A DNA stretch of 64,000 nt from Bradyrhizobium sp. AZCC 2176 (GCF_036924645.1 NZ_JAZHRX010000001.1:2356001-2420000), one strand, 5' to 3'; shown: positions 38,764-47,371, counted from the stretch's first letter. Notes: generated by a model from the letters alone, not told the origin. Numbers and translations are program-made.

Positions 38764-39393
38764 TTACCAATACCGGTAACCGTAATAGCGGTGGCGCCAC
38801 CACGGACGATATTTGCAGATCTTGCGCGGCCCGTAGTAGGTCCAGATCACGCGGCAGTAGCGATGCCGGTAGCCATAATAGTAAGGATAGCTGTAATAGG
38901 CCGGCGCGTAATAGAAGCGCCGGTGGAAGTGACGCCGGTGGTGATAGAAATGAGGCCGGTGATAGGCGTGGCGGTATGCGTAGCGATAGCCGCTGCCATG
39001 AAAGGCCGGCGCCGCGCGAAAACCGCCACCTCGGAACACCGGCGCTGCGCGAAAGCCACCGCCGTGGATCGCACCGCCTCTGAACCCGCCACCATGAAAT
39101 GCCGCGCCGCCGCCGCGGAAGCCTCCACCATGAAACGCGGCGCCGCCGCCCCTAAAACCTCCGCCGTGAAACCCGCCGCCGCCACCACCACGGAAACCAC
39201 CGCCGCCACGGCCGCCATGTTGAACCTCGGTCGCCAGACCGTCGGTTGCATATTTTACTGACGGAGCCGCGCCGGGACTTGCAAGCGAGAGCGCCTCGGC
39301 GCGCTGTTGTGAAGCCGCCGCGAGCGCCACTACCGCCGCAGCCGTAATGCCCAGACAGCGGACCAAGCCGCGTCCGGGATCCGATATCGACAT
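38764..39393 (-). CDS. Secreted Gly/His/Tyr/Arg-rich low-complexity protein
   Basis: A 209-residue exported protein with signal peptide (CLGITAAAVVALAAASQQRAEA). After the cleavage region comes ALSLASPGAAPSV, a motif shared with the His-rich protein at 39993. A long glycine-rich repeat (units like FHGGGFRGGGAA, about residues 70-130) is followed by a His/Tyr/Arg-rich end (HHRRHFHRRFYYAPAYYSY) with two late cysteines. No enzyme domain; possibly metal-binding or envelope-associated. The ATG at 39393 is chosen because the residues before it are not signal-like. Confidence 0.75.
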   Translation of the reverse strand: MSISDPGRGLVRCLGITAAAVVALAAASQQRAEALSLASPGAAPSVKYATDGLATEVQHGGRGGGGFRGGGGGGFHGGGFRGGGAAFHGGGFRGGGAAFHGGGFRGGAIHGGGFRAAPVFRGGGFRAAPAFHGSGYRYAYRHAYHRPHFYHHRRHFHRRFYYAPAYYSYPYYYGYRHRYCRVIWTYYGPRKICKYRPWWRHRYYGYRYW

Positions 39394-39570
39394 GGATGAA
39401 TCCTCCCTAACCGACGACGGCGCGCCCTTGAGCCGCTCTGCGGCTGGTCCCCGTCGCGTTTCCTTTGCGGTCGCTCCCAACATGACATTAGAGACAGGCA
39501 CCTGAACCCGCCATGAATGCGCTGTGCATCAAGATGAACGAACGCACCGCTGAACACTCGTTCTGGCGCT

Positions 39571-39861
39571 TCACCAGAACGGCCCAAACCCGATGCCGAA
39601 GGTGAATGGCGCCGGCTCGTAATAGGGATACGGCCGATAGTAGACCGGCCGGTTGTAATAGTAGGGACGATAATACGGCCGATAATAGCCATAGTGCCGA
39701 TAGTAGCGCCTGACGTAGCGGCGTGCGCTGAAATCGGTTGCACCAGAAGTGCCGGCGGTTTGCGCCTTCGTCTGCGGCGCTGCAGCGGCCGGATTGATCG
39801 CTGCCGGTCCGGCAACCACGAGCGCACCTGCGACAACGGCTGCCCCGATCAGGCTCTTCAT
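39571..39861 (-). CDS. Small secreted Tyr/Arg/Pro-rich protein
   Basis: A 96-residue exported protein: signal peptide (LIGAAVVAGALVVAGPAAINPAAAA), a short Thr/Ala-rich linker, then a run rich in Tyr, Arg and Pro (RRYVRRYYRHYGYYRPYY) ending in a hydrophobic aromatic tail (FTFGIGFGPFW). No known domain. A GAGGAG site precedes the ATG. It is the second of four small exported proteins in a row on this strand. Confidence 0.72.
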   Translation of the reverse strand: MKSLIGAAVVAGALVVAGPAAINPAAAAPQTKAQTAGTSGATDFSARRYVRRYYRHYGYYRPYYRPYYYNRPVYYRPYPYYEPAPFTFGIGFGPFW

Positions 39862-39918
39862 GACGGACTCCTCTTGCTGATCACGATGCAGAGATATCGG
39901 ACAGCAATGTCGCCAGTT

Positions 39919-40827
39919 TCAAGGCAACGCCAAAAATCGAAACAGGCCCGCAATGAACGGGCCTGCTCGATCGCTGCGCCAAACTGTCGCTGTTACCAGC
40001 GATGCCAGTGACGATGATGGTGATGATGATGGTGGTGATGCCAGCGATGCCACCGATGATGGTGATGGTGCCGCCAATGCACTTCCGTGGTCGCCAGCCT
40101 GGCGTCCTCCTGAACCGCCGCGGCGGCGCCGGGATTGCTGAGCGACAGCGCATTGGCGCGCTCGGCCGGAGCTGCGAGCGCAAGCAACGCGCCAACGGCG
40201 GCGAGCGCAAAAACTTTCGTGACAAGAACTTTGAACTGCATGAATGGTCTCCTTGGGTCGGGGTGTCACGTCTGCGCCGAATCGCATCGCCGCAACGCTG
40301 CGCGCAATCTGACGCAAGTGAATTGAATGAGTTCTGAATGAATGCGCCACGAAGATGAACGGATGACGGCCGCGGTTGGCCGCAATCCTTGCGCACGAAA
40401 TCGGCGCAGAACGCCGTCGCAGCTTCAGCGTGGAGTATCCGCAGAGTCGGACCCGACCCGCGTCGACGAAATGCGCGATAAAAAAATGTCGAGGATAAGG
40501 ATCTAGCCCGGTGCGCCAGTAGCAGTTCATGCGCGGGGTGATCACCGTGCCGCTCGGCCGATACTCCTGCACGTAGTGCGCGGTGCAGTCGCGCACGGCA
40601 TTGGGGCCGGGGTTGTAGCGCGGGTAGACGTCGGGCGCCCATTCCTGCCGATAGATCGGCACGCGCCGCAACGGCCGCCGCCGCTGTGCCGACAAATCCG
40701 TGACAACCGTCTTCGGCGCCGTCGCGACCCGCTGCTGCGGCGATGCCGTCTGCGCCTTCGCCATCGTCCCGGGGAGCAGGAGGCCGGCAAAAGCAGCCCA
40801 AATCGCGACCGTCACAATCCGCTTCAT
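39919..40827 (-). CDS. Secreted protein with probable lost stop (frame runs into the next gene)
   Basis: The first about 105 residues look real: signal peptide (VTVAIWAAFAGLLLPGTMAKA), then RRRPLRRVPIYRQEWAPDVY and two cysteines in VRDCTAHYVQEYRPSG and MNCYWR. Beyond about 40510 the frame stays open to 39919, but its residues look random and it overlaps the separate His-rich gene at 39993. The sequence CGCACCGGGCTAG at the transition would read CGC ACC GGC TAG if one G of the run were removed, so a one-base insertion probably destroyed the normal stop. The ATG at 40827 is the signal-peptide start. Confidence 0.5.
   Translation of the reverse strand: MKRIVTVAIWAAFAGLLLPGTMAKAQTASPQQRVATAPKTVVTDLSAQRRRPLRRVPIYRQEWAPDVYPRYNPGPNAVRDCTAHYVQEYRPSGTVITPRMNCYWRTGLDPYPRHFFIAHFVDAGRVRLCGYSTLKLRRRSAPISCARIAANRGRHPFIFVAHSFRTHSIHLRQIARSVAAMRFGADVTPRPKETIHAVQSSCHESFCARRRWRVACARSSGRARQCAVAQQSRRRRGGSGGRQAGDHGSALAAPSPSSVASLASPPSSSPSSSLASLVTATVWRSDRAGPFIAGLFRFLALP
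39993..40241 (-). CDS. Small secreted histidine-rich protein
   Basis: An 82-residue exported protein: signal peptide (VFALAAVGALLALAAPAERANA) followed by LSLSNPGAAAAVQ and TTEVHWRHH. A closing tail of about 28 residues is almost only His, Trp and Arg, likely able to bind metal ions. The ALSL-PGAA-TEV segment matches that of the glycine-rich protein at 38764, so the two share an N-terminal module. An AAGGAG site precedes the ATG. Confidence 0.7.
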   Translation of the reverse strand: MQFKVLVTKVFALAAVGALLALAAPAERANALSLSNPGAAAAVQEDARLATTEVHWRHHHHHRWHRWHHHHHHHHHRHWHRW

Positions 40828-40937
40828 CTCAAGTCCACCCACGCCTGATATCCCCGTACGGTCCCCGATTGGCGCGCCGAGGTCAACTCCGCAAAACCAG
40901 TATGCGCCCGGGCACAACACACGCTAAATACGTCCTG

Positions 40938-41336
40938 ATGTGGACCGAAGCAAAAGCCCCCTCGCTGGCCGAAATGGAAGCCATGGCGCATGAGGTGTTC
41001 GAGCGCCTGCCCAAGACGTTTCGAACCCTGTGCCAGGGCGTGATCATCCGCGTCGACGATTTTCCGACCGACGAGGTCCTGGACGAGATGCAGGCGCAAA
41101 GCGAGTTCGACCTGCTCGGCCTGTTCCAGGGCATCGGCCTGCCGCAGCAGAGCAACGACGACGTCGCCCGCCTGCCCAACATGGTCTGGCTCTACCGGCG
41201 GCCGATCCTCGATTACTGGGCCGAACATGAGGAAACGCTGGGCCATATCGTCCGTCACGTCCTGATCCACGAGATCGGGCATCATTTCGGGCTGTCGGAC
41301 GCCGATATGGAGGCGATCGAGGCCAGCGCGGACTAA
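40938..41336 (+). CDS. Zincin-like metallopeptidase family protein
   Basis: A 132-residue soluble protein of a conserved bacterial family with the extended zinc motif [13 protein letters not shown] (HExxHxxGxxD) close to the C-terminus. The preceding [19 protein letters not shown] and LLGLFQGIG segments are family-typical. Function is unproven; the active-site set is complete. The ATG at 40938 ([13 protein letters not shown]) is chosen; the frame is open further upstream within the divergent gene's leader. Confidence 0.85.
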   Translation: MWTEAKAPSLAEMEAMAHEVFERLPKTFRTLCQGVIIRVDDFPTDEVLDEMQAQSEFDLLGLFQGIGLPQQSNDDVARLPNMVWLYRRPILDYWAEHEETLGHIVRHVLIHEIGHHFGLSDADMEAIEASAD

Positions 41337-41385
41337 AGCGTTTCGGGCGAACCAGGGCCGTTCGCCCAAATCGCGCCAGAACAGG
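41337..41385. repeat. Palindromic repeat (GGGCGAAC...GTTCGCCC core)
   Basis: GCGTTTCGGGCGAACCAGG and GCCGTTCGCCCAAATCGCG form an imperfect hairpin directly after the peptidase stop and before leuD. It is a diverged relative of the element at 38321. Confidence 0.55.
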
Positions 41386-41473
41386 CGGCCTATGCGCAAA
41401 TTGGCCTTTTGCGGGGGCCATATTCGCGATAAATCACTGGCCTTGCCCCCATTTCAACCGGGAAGTGCGATCG

Positions 41474-42079
41474 ATGGAAAAGTTCACCACACTGGAAGGC
41501 GTCGCGGCGCCCCTGAAGATCATCAATGTCGACACCGACATGATCATCCCGAAACAGTATTTGAAGACCATCAAGCGCACCGGCCTCGGCAAGGGGCTCT
41601 TTTCCGAGCAGCGATACAAGGATGACGGCAGCGAGAACCCGGACTTCGTGCTCAACCAGCCGGCCTATCGCAATGCCAAGGTGCTGGTCGCCGGCGACAA
41701 TTTCGGCTGCGGTTCCAGCCGCGAGCACGCGCCGTGGGCGCTGCTGGATTTCGGCATCCGCTGCGTGATCTCGACCTCGTTCGGCGACATCTTCTACAAC
41801 AACTGCTTCAAGAACGGCATTCTGCCGATCCGCGTCACCCAGGAAGACCTCGACAAGCTGTTCGATGACGCCGAGCGCGGCGCCAACGCGACGCTGACCA
41901 TCGATCTCGCCAACCAGGAGATCCGCGGCCCCGACGGCGGCAAGGTGAAGTTCGAGATCGATCCGTTCCGCAAGCACTGCCTGATGAACGGCCTCGACGA
42001 CATCGGCCTGACCATGGAAAAGAAATCGTCGATCGACGATTACGAGGCGAAGGTGAAGAAAGAGCGCGCCTGGACCTGA
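41474..42079 (+). CDS. leuD: 3-isopropylmalate dehydratase small subunit
   Basis: A 201-residue swivel-domain partner of LeuC. It begins [14 protein letters not shown] and shows [14 protein letters not shown], the substrate-binding [17 protein letters not shown], and [24 protein letters not shown] site lies 9 bp before the ATG; a GTG three codons upstream is possible. It is followed by its own terminator, 3.2 kb from leuC. Confidence 0.97.
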   Translation: MEKFTTLEGVAAPLKIINVDTDMIIPKQYLKTIKRTGLGKGLFSEQRYKDDGSENPDFVLNQPAYRNAKVLVAGDNFGCGSSREHAPWALLDFGIRCVISTSFGDIFYNNCFKNGILPIRVTQEDLDKLFDDAERGANATLTIDLANQEIRGPDGGKVKFEIDPFRKHCLMNGLDDIGLTMEKKSSIDDYEAKVKKERAWT

Positions 42080-42103
42080 CCGGTGCTATCCGACCGTGTT
42101 ACG

Positions 42104-42132
42104 AGAGCCCCGATCACATCGGGGCTCTTTTG
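42104..42132 (+). terminator. Rho-independent terminator after leuD
   Basis: AGAGCCCCGAT and ATCGGGGCTCT form an 11-bp stem around CACA, followed by TTTT. Confidence 0.93.
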
Positions 42133-42151
42133 TTGAGCGGAGGGGACGCGG

Positions 42152-42942
42152 ATGCGGCCTGACGTCGTCACCTTCTGGCACGGCCCGCTCGATGGGCTCC
42201 GGCTGACCTGCCTGCGGTCGCAAGTCGCCGCAGGCCACAAGGTCACCGTCTACAGCTTCGATCCATTGCCGGGCCTGCCCGATGGCGTCGGCAATGCCGA
42301 GGCCGAGGCGATCCTGCCGCATTCGTTTTCCGAGCGGCTGCGCCCGCCCGAGCCGGACGGAAGCTGGCGCGACTGGACCATTTTGCAGTTCAGCGATTTC
42401 TTCCGGATGCGGCTGATGGCCGAGCGCGCCGGTTTGTGGCTCGACGCCGACGTGCTCTTGCTGAAGCCGATCGAGATCGATCCGGCCAAACCCTATTTCG
42501 CCTGGGAACGGCCGCGCGCCAGCTCGGCAATTCGGTGCTGTATCTGCCGTCGGACGATCCGATCGTGCTGGCGTTCGCGGATCTGATGGAGCAGGAGGAT
42601 CTGACACCGGACTGGCTGGCGCTGCGTCATCGCCTCACCTTCATGCTGCGCCAGTTACGACGCCGATCGAGCCGTCTCTCCGATATCCGCGTCGCCATCT
42701 ACGGCCCTGCCGCGCTGACCGCGCTCGCGCGCCGCTCGGGTGAATTGCAGCACGCGCTGCCGAAGCAGTCCTTTTATGCGGTTCACGCCGAACCAAAGCG
42801 GTTCTTCGAGCCAGCGGATTTTTCAGACCTGCTCGCCGATCCCGACATCGTCGGACTGCACATTTCGCCAAAAGGCCGCGGCGGCGAAAAACCCCTTCCG
42901 GGCAGCCTTTATGCCTGGGCGGCGGAGAAGTTCGACAAATAG
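42152..42942 (+). pseudogene. Glycosyltransferase with DXD motif, frameshifted
   Basis: A GGAGGGG site precedes the ATG at 42152. The first frame encodes RPDVVTFWHGPLDGLRLTCL and the catalytic-type RAGLWLDADVLLLKP (DxD), typical of GT32-like sugar transferases. At about 42515-42530 (GAACGGCCGCGCGCCAGCTC) the sense passes to another frame, which continues RQLGNSVLYLPSDDPIVLAF to YAWAAEKFDK at 42942. A single missing base (or two extra) explains this. It could be a true pseudogene or a sequencing error in a GC run; both halves otherwise look intact. Confidence 0.82.
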
Positions 42943-42953
42943 CCGCGGCGAGC

Positions 42954-42981
42954 CACCTTCTCCCGCAAGGGGGGAGAAGGG
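42954..42981. terminator. Hairpin between convergent genes
   Basis: CCTTCTCCC and GGGAGAAGG pair around a GCAAGGG centre, like the element at 19203. It separates the glycosyltransferase remnant from the convergent lyase gene. Confidence 0.5.
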
Positions 42982-43002
42982 AGGAAACGTCGAGCGTCGG
43001 CT

Positions 43003-43881
43003 TTAATGTCCCATCGCCGCGATCGCGTCGGCAATCGCGATCGTCCGCCGCGCCATGTCGGCGTGCAGCCGTTCCACCATCCGTCCGTCGAGCTGGATGG
43101 CGCCGCGTGAGGCGTTTTCCGGCTTTTCGAATGCCGCGATGATCTTGCGCGCCTGATCGACTTCCTCGGCCGGCGGCGTGAAGATCGCGTTGCAGGCATC
43201 GATGTGGCTCGGATGAATCAGCGTCTTGCCGTCGAAGCCGAGATCGCGGCCCTGCGCGCATTCGGTCGCAAAGCCGTCGATATTGCTGATGTCGCTGTAG
43301 GGCCCGTCGAGAATTTCGAGCCCGTGCGCGCGCGTCGCCAGGATGCAGTGCGTGATCATCGGGATCATCGCCGCGCGGCCCGGCTGCATGCGGATCCGCG
43401 TTTCGCGCGAGATATCATTGGGCCCGAACACGAAGCCCGCGAGCCGGGTTTCGGAATCCCGTGATGCCGCCGCGAGCTTGTCGGCATCCAGCACCGCGCG
43501 CGCGGTCTCGATCATGGCCCAGACCCGGATCGACATGTCGGCGTTGATGTCGCTCAGGCGGTTGGCGATGGCGTTGAGATCGGCCACGGTAGAAATCTTG
43601 GGAACCAGGATCCCGTCGGGACGGGCCTTGCCGGCCATGGTGACGTCATCGACCCACCAGGGCGTGTCGAGGCTGTTGACGCGGATCAGCACCTCGCGCT
43701 TGCCGAATCCGCCGGCCGCAATTGCCTTGGCGATCTGGTCGCGCGCGAGAGCCTTGGCGTCCGGCGCCACCGAATCCTCGAGGTCGAGAATGATGCCGTC
43801 GGCCGGCAGATTGCGGGCCTTTTCCAGCGCCCGCGTGTTCGATCCCGGCATGAACAACAGGCTGCGGCGCGGACGGATCAT
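43003..43881 (-). CDS. HpcH/HpaI family CoA-ester lyase (CitE/malyl-CoA lyase-like)
   Basis: A 292-residue TIM-barrel lyase. It begins with RPRRSLLFMPGSNTRALEKA, then GIILDLEDSVAPDAK, VRVNS-type strand EVLIRVNSLDTPWW, and the metal-binding region with MIETARAVLDAD and GFVFGPNDISRETRIR. These are typical of CitE-like enzymes acting on malyl-, citramalyl- or citryl-CoA. No citD or citF is nearby, so it is not citrate lyase proper; malyl-CoA or citramalyl-CoA cleavage, or L-malyl-CoA thioesterase activity, is more likely. Confidence 0.88.
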   Translation of the reverse strand: MIRPRRSLLFMPGSNTRALEKARNLPADGIILDLEDSVAPDAKALARDQIAKAIAAGGFGKREVLIRVNSLDTPWWVDDVTMAGKARPDGILVPKISTVADLNAIANRLSDINADMSIRVWAMIETARAVLDADKLAAASRDSETRLAGFVFGPNDISRETRIRMQPGRAAMIPMITHCILATRAHGLEILDGPYSDISNIDGFATECAQGRDLGFDGKTLIHPSHIDACNAIFTPPAEEVDQARKIIAAFEKPENASRGAIQLDGRMVERLHADMARRTIAIADAIAAMGH

Positions 43882-43996
43882 GGACTGTTCCTCGAGGCGT
43901 TTTGGGTTCCTCGCCCTAACATTTCAAACCGGGGTCCGAAAGCCTTGTTCCTGTCATCGGCTTATGGTTAGCCATGCTCGATACAGACAGGACACC

Positions 43997-44653
43997 ATGG
44001 CTCCATTCCCGCAACATCTGCTCGACGGCTACCGGGCCTTTGCCTCGCAGCGGCTGCCGACCGAACAGACGCGCTACCGGGAACTTTCTGAACGCGGCCA
44101 GTCGCCCGCCGTCATGGTGATCGGCTGCTGCGATTCGCGCGTCTCGCCGGAAGTGATCTTCGACGCCGGCCCCGGCGAACTCTTCGTGGTGCGCAACGTC
44201 GCCAATCTGGTGCCGGTCTTTCAGCCGGACGGCGGCGCCCATGGCGTCTCGGCGGCACTCGAATATGCGGTGCAGGTGCTGCGCATCAGACACATCGTGG
44301 TGCTCGGCCACGCGCAATGCGGCGGCATCCGCGCCTTCATCGACGATATCGACCCGCTGTCGCCGGGCGATTTCATCGGCCGCTGGATGGCGATGTTCAT
44401 CAAGCCGGGCGAAAAGGTCGGCCAGCGCGAGCATGAGACAAGGCAGGATTTCACGACGCGGATCGAGAAGGCCGCGGTGTTCCGCTCACTCGAAAACCTG
44501 ATGACGTTTCCGTTCGTGCGCAGCCGCGTCGAGCGCGGCGAGATGGAATTGCACGGCGCCTATTTCGGCGTCGCCGAGGGCTCGCTGTTCGTGCTCGACC
44601 CGGAGGCGAAGGAATTTCGCAGTGTGGGGGAAGTGCAGTCAGCGGGCGAATAG
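43997..44653 (+). CDS. Beta-class carbonic anhydrase
   Basis: A 218-residue zinc enzyme that interconverts CO2 and bicarbonate. Zinc ligands and the Asp/Arg dyad are in GCCDSRVSPE, and the other ligands in LGHAQCGGIRAF (HxxC). The family motif VVRNVANLVP is present. The ATG at 43997 with an AGGA site gives the normal length; the frame is open far upstream, antisense to the lyase gene, and is ignored. Confidence 0.95.
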   Translation: MAPFPQHLLDGYRAFASQRLPTEQTRYRELSERGQSPAVMVIGCCDSRVSPEVIFDAGPGELFVVRNVANLVPVFQPDGGAHGVSAALEYAVQVLRIRHIVVLGHAQCGGIRAFIDDIDPLSPGDFIGRWMAMFIKPGEKVGQREHETRQDFTTRIEKAAVFRSLENLMTFPFVRSRVERGEMELHGAYFGVAEGSLFVLDPEAKEFRSVGEVQSAGE

Positions 44654-44713
44654 CGAATGGCGAGTAGCGAATAAGGAAAAATTCCACTCGCCATTCGCTA
44701 CTTCCCATTCGCC
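44645..44713. repeat. Inverted heptamer repeats (GCGAATR) between convergent genes
   Basis: Left arm: four heptamers GCGAATA, GCGAATG, GCGAGTA, GCGAATA in a row. Right arm, read on the other strand: GCGAATG, GGAAGTA, GCGAATG, GCGAGTG. The arms can form a long hairpin with a GGAAAAATTCC centre and probably stop transcription from both sides. Confidence 0.75.
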
Positions 44714-44718
44714 GAGGC

Positions 44719-45753
44719 TTACGCCGCCTTCTTCTTCGCGGTGATCAGCTTGCGGTTGATCAGGCATTCGGCGATCTGCACGGCATTCAGCGCGGCGCCC
44801 TTGCGCAAATTGTCGGAGACGCACCACAGCTCCAGGCCGTTCTCGACGGTGTTGTCCTCTCGGATGCGGCTGATATAGGTCGCGTCCTCGCCCGCCGCCT
44901 CGTAGGGCGTGACGTAGCCGCCGGGCTCGTGCTTGTCGATGACGAGGCATCCCGGCGCATTGCGCAAGATGTTGCGCGCTTCATCGGCGGTGATCGGGTT
45001 CTCGAATTCGATGTTGACGGCTTCCGAATGGCCGACGAACACGGGCACCCGCACGCAGGTGGCGGTCAGCCTGATTTTGGGATCAAGAATCTTCTTGGTC
45101 TCCATCATCATCTTCCACTCTTCCTTGGTGTAGCCGTCCTCCATGAAAACATCGATATGGGGAATGACGTTGAAGGCGATGCGCTTGGGGAATTTCTTGT
45201 TGATCAGCTCGCTGTTGGTGTAGACGGCCTTGGTCTGCGAGAACAATTCGTCCATCGCATCCTTGCCCGCACCCGAGACCGACTGATAGGTCGCGACCAC
45301 GACGCGCTTGATGGTGGCCTTGTCGTGCAGTGGCTTCAGCGCGACCACGAGCTGCGCAGTCGAGCAGTTCGGGTTGGCGATGATGTTCTTCTTCGTGAAA
45401 CCGCCGACCGCGTCCGCGTTCACTTCCGGCACGATCAGCGGCACGTCCGGGTCCATGCGCCAGGCCGAGGAATTGTCGATCACGACCGCGCCGGCGGCGC
45501 CGATCTTCGGCGACCATTCCTTCGACACCGAGCCGCCCGCCGACATCAGGCAGATGTCGACGTCGGAGAAATCGTAGTGCTCGAGCGCTTTGACCTTCAG
45601 GGTGCGGTCGCCATAGGATACTTCGACGCCGACGCTGCGGCGCGAGGCCAGCACCACGACCTCGTCGGCGGGGAATTTGCGCTCGTCGAGAATGTTGAGC
45701 ATTTCGCGCCCGACATTGCCGGTCGCACCGACGACAGCGACTTTGTAACCCAT
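44719..45753 (-). CDS. asd: Aspartate-semialdehyde dehydrogenase
   Basis: A 344-residue NADPH enzyme that makes aspartate semialdehyde for lysine, threonine and methionine synthesis. It shows VAVVGATGNVGREML (nucleotide site), the catalytic cysteine in NPNCSTAQLVVAL, and the C-terminal CVRVPVFVGHSEAVNIE with the active-site histidine. The length is typical. It supplies the same pathway as dapF (20508), though unlinked. Confidence 0.96.
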   Translation of the reverse strand: MGYKVAVVGATGNVGREMLNILDERKFPADEVVVLASRRSVGVEVSYGDRTLKVKALEHYDFSDVDICLMSAGGSVSKEWSPKIGAAGAVVIDNSSAWRMDPDVPLIVPEVNADAVGGFTKKNIIANPNCSTAQLVVALKPLHDKATIKRVVVATYQSVSGAGKDAMDELFSQTKAVYTNSELINKKFPKRIAFNVIPHIDVFMEDGYTKEEWKMMMETKKILDPKIRLTATCVRVPVFVGHSEAVNIEFENPITADEARNILRNAPGCLVIDKHEPGGYVTPYEAAGEDATYISRIREDNTVENGLELWCVSDNLRKGAALNAVQIAECLINRKLITAKKKAA

Positions 45754-45870
45754 CGTTCACTCTCCGAGGAAAAATGCCGCCCCGCCGCGTCAAGCGGAAA
45801 GGGGGAAGGCAGCGCTTCTATGCGAGAAACGCCGATATGACAACGTTTGACGGTTGCGTTTGGGCGTTTG

Positions 45871-46665
45871 ATGCATGCGTTTCCGGCCGGTTCGGCCAGT
45901 TCCCACTATACGCTGAGAATCCGGCCGGCGCTGGCAAGCTTCGTGGACGAGGTCTGCGGCACGCTGGCACGGCTCTGCGCCTACCTGATGACGCTGGCGC
46001 TGATGGCCATTTGCGGTATCGCGCTATGGCAGCATTTGCCCGATTTGTCAGATGCCATGGCGATAGAGACGTCGCCCAAAGACGGCTGGAGCCTGGCCGC
46101 GCGGCCGGTGCCGGCGTTTGCCGTCAGTCAGTTTGTTTTTCCAGGTAAAACAGAGATTTACGAGATTTTTCGGCATCCTGAGGGCGGCCGCAAGGACATC
46201 TTCCACTGGAGCGGCGCTGCCGGCATGCCGGTCGCCCAACTCGAGATCTATCGGCCGGGCGGCGAAATCGACCAGGTCGGGCCCCAGATGGGTCCGAATG
46301 ATACGCGCGAGCTGGAAGCCGCAGGAATCGTCGATAGCAAGTTCGGCACCGTATTCCTGTTCCGTTCAACCGGCGGCACTGAGACCGCCCGCGTCTGCCC
46401 CCGATTTTTCAAACGCATTGACGATTCCGGTTTGAAAATCTCCGGCTGGTCATGCCTTGGCGAGGATTTGCCGGCACGACGCACCGCGATCTCCTGCATG
46501 CTGAACCGGCTGGTCCTGCTTTCGGCCGGCAACGATACGAAACTGGCGCAATTGTTTGCCCATGCCGAGATCAGGCGTAGCGATTGCGCCGCCTCCGGTG
46601 CGCCGGCGCTGTCGGCCGATTGGCTGACCGGCGCCGATAACCCGCACCTGCGCGGCGCCCAGTAA
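45871..46665 (+). CDS. Hypothetical single-pass membrane protein
   Basis: A 264-residue protein of no recognised family. One hydrophobic helix (LCAYLMTLALMAICGIALW, about residues 35-53) is followed by a soluble region with QFVFPGKTEIYEIFRHPEGG, PVAQLEIYRPGGE and four spaced cysteines (CPRFF, SCLGED, SCMLN, SDCAA) that could form disulfides outside the cytoplasm. The ATG at 45871 is used; a TTG at 45847 is an alternative. It is divergent from asd. Confidence 0.75.
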   Translation: MHAFPAGSASSHYTLRIRPALASFVDEVCGTLARLCAYLMTLALMAICGIALWQHLPDLSDAMAIETSPKDGWSLAARPVPAFAVSQFVFPGKTEIYEIFRHPEGGRKDIFHWSGAAGMPVAQLEIYRPGGEIDQVGPQMGPNDTRELEAAGIVDSKFGTVFLFRSTGGTETARVCPRFFKRIDDSGLKISGWSCLGEDLPARRTAISCMLNRLVLLSAGNDTKLAQLFAHAEIRRSDCAASGAPALSADWLTGADNPHLRGAQ

Positions 46666-46672
46666 TCCCCGG

Positions 46673-46702
46673 TTGAGGGGCGGGCTTCCTGCCTGCCCCT
46701 CA
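46673..46702 (+). terminator. GC hairpin after the hypothetical membrane protein
   Basis: GAGGGGC and GCCCCTC pair with a partly paired GGG/GCC inner part, 8 bp after the stop. There is no clear T-run, so this is a weak call. Confidence 0.4.
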
Positions 46703-46882
46703 CGATTGTGGCAACAACCAGCCAAGACACTGGTTTTCATGAAACTTCTTCGCTTCGCACCGCATTATTCCGCTGCGGTGTGGCGCAATTGACCTAGCGA
46801 CGATGGTGCTGCCATGGCTACAATGCCTGCAATCAGATTTGGCGATCCGCCAGCCGTGAGGGCGGACAATGACGAGGATGCA

Positions 46883-47266
46883 ATGACCCGAAAATTCCCT
46901 GCTGCGAGCAAGCTCGCGATGTCGCTTGCCGCGGCCGCCCTCGTCGCGGTCAGCGCGACCTCCGCCAGCGCCCAAACCAAGCAGCAGCGATATGACCGGG
47001 ATGGCCGCCCCTATTACGGGGCGAGCGGTCCGAACCGGGTCTACCAGCAGGGCCCGCGCACCCGCGTCTACGTCACCACGCGCTCCTGGCTCGATGCCGG
47101 CACGGAAGTGTTGCCGGGCGACCGCAAGTTCCAGGACTACGCCTTCCCGCCGGATCTTGGCTATCCGACATTTGCCCGCGAAAACCTCAATCGGCCGATC
47201 GACCGCCAGCCGCTCAACCCGCCGTCGGACATGGGCGGCTATCCGCAGCGCTTCCCGCTGTATTGA
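46883..47266 (+). CDS. Small secreted hypothetical protein
   Basis: A 127-residue exported protein with a signal peptide (LAMSLAAAALVAVSATSASAQ). The mature part is rich in Tyr, Arg and Pro (RYDRDGRPYYGASGPNRVY) with RTRVYVTTRSWLDAGTEVLPGDRKF divided by turns, ending PQRFPLY. No cysteine, no known domain. The ATG at 46883 lies within an open frame that starts at 46814 but is the natural signal-peptide start. Confidence 0.72.
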   Translation: MTRKFPAASKLAMSLAAAALVAVSATSASAQTKQQRYDRDGRPYYGASGPNRVYQQGPRTRVYVTTRSWLDAGTEVLPGDRKFQDYAFPPDLGYPTFARENLNRPIDRQPLNPPSDMGGYPQRFPLY

Positions 47267-47285
47267 TTTCGATCGAATAGCGACG

Positions 47286-47371
47286 CGTCGTCCCTGCGGA
47301 AAGCAGGGACCCATACGCTGCGGCTTCTCGATTCAGCGGCGAAGCCCGGATGGAGCGAAGCGCAATCCGGG
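47286..47371. repeat. Composite intergenic palindromes
   Basis: CGTCCCTGCGGAAAGCAGGGACC (about 47289-47312) and the 27-bp element CCCGGATGGAGCGAAGCG...ATCCGGG (47345-47371) lie side by side between two genes. Both families recur elsewhere in the window. Confidence 0.7.

Noticed and set aside
40000..40080. Microsatellite-like ATGGTG/GATGATG run as an independent repeat
   Set aside because: It is the antisense of the His codon run in the small secreted protein, so it is explained by coding.
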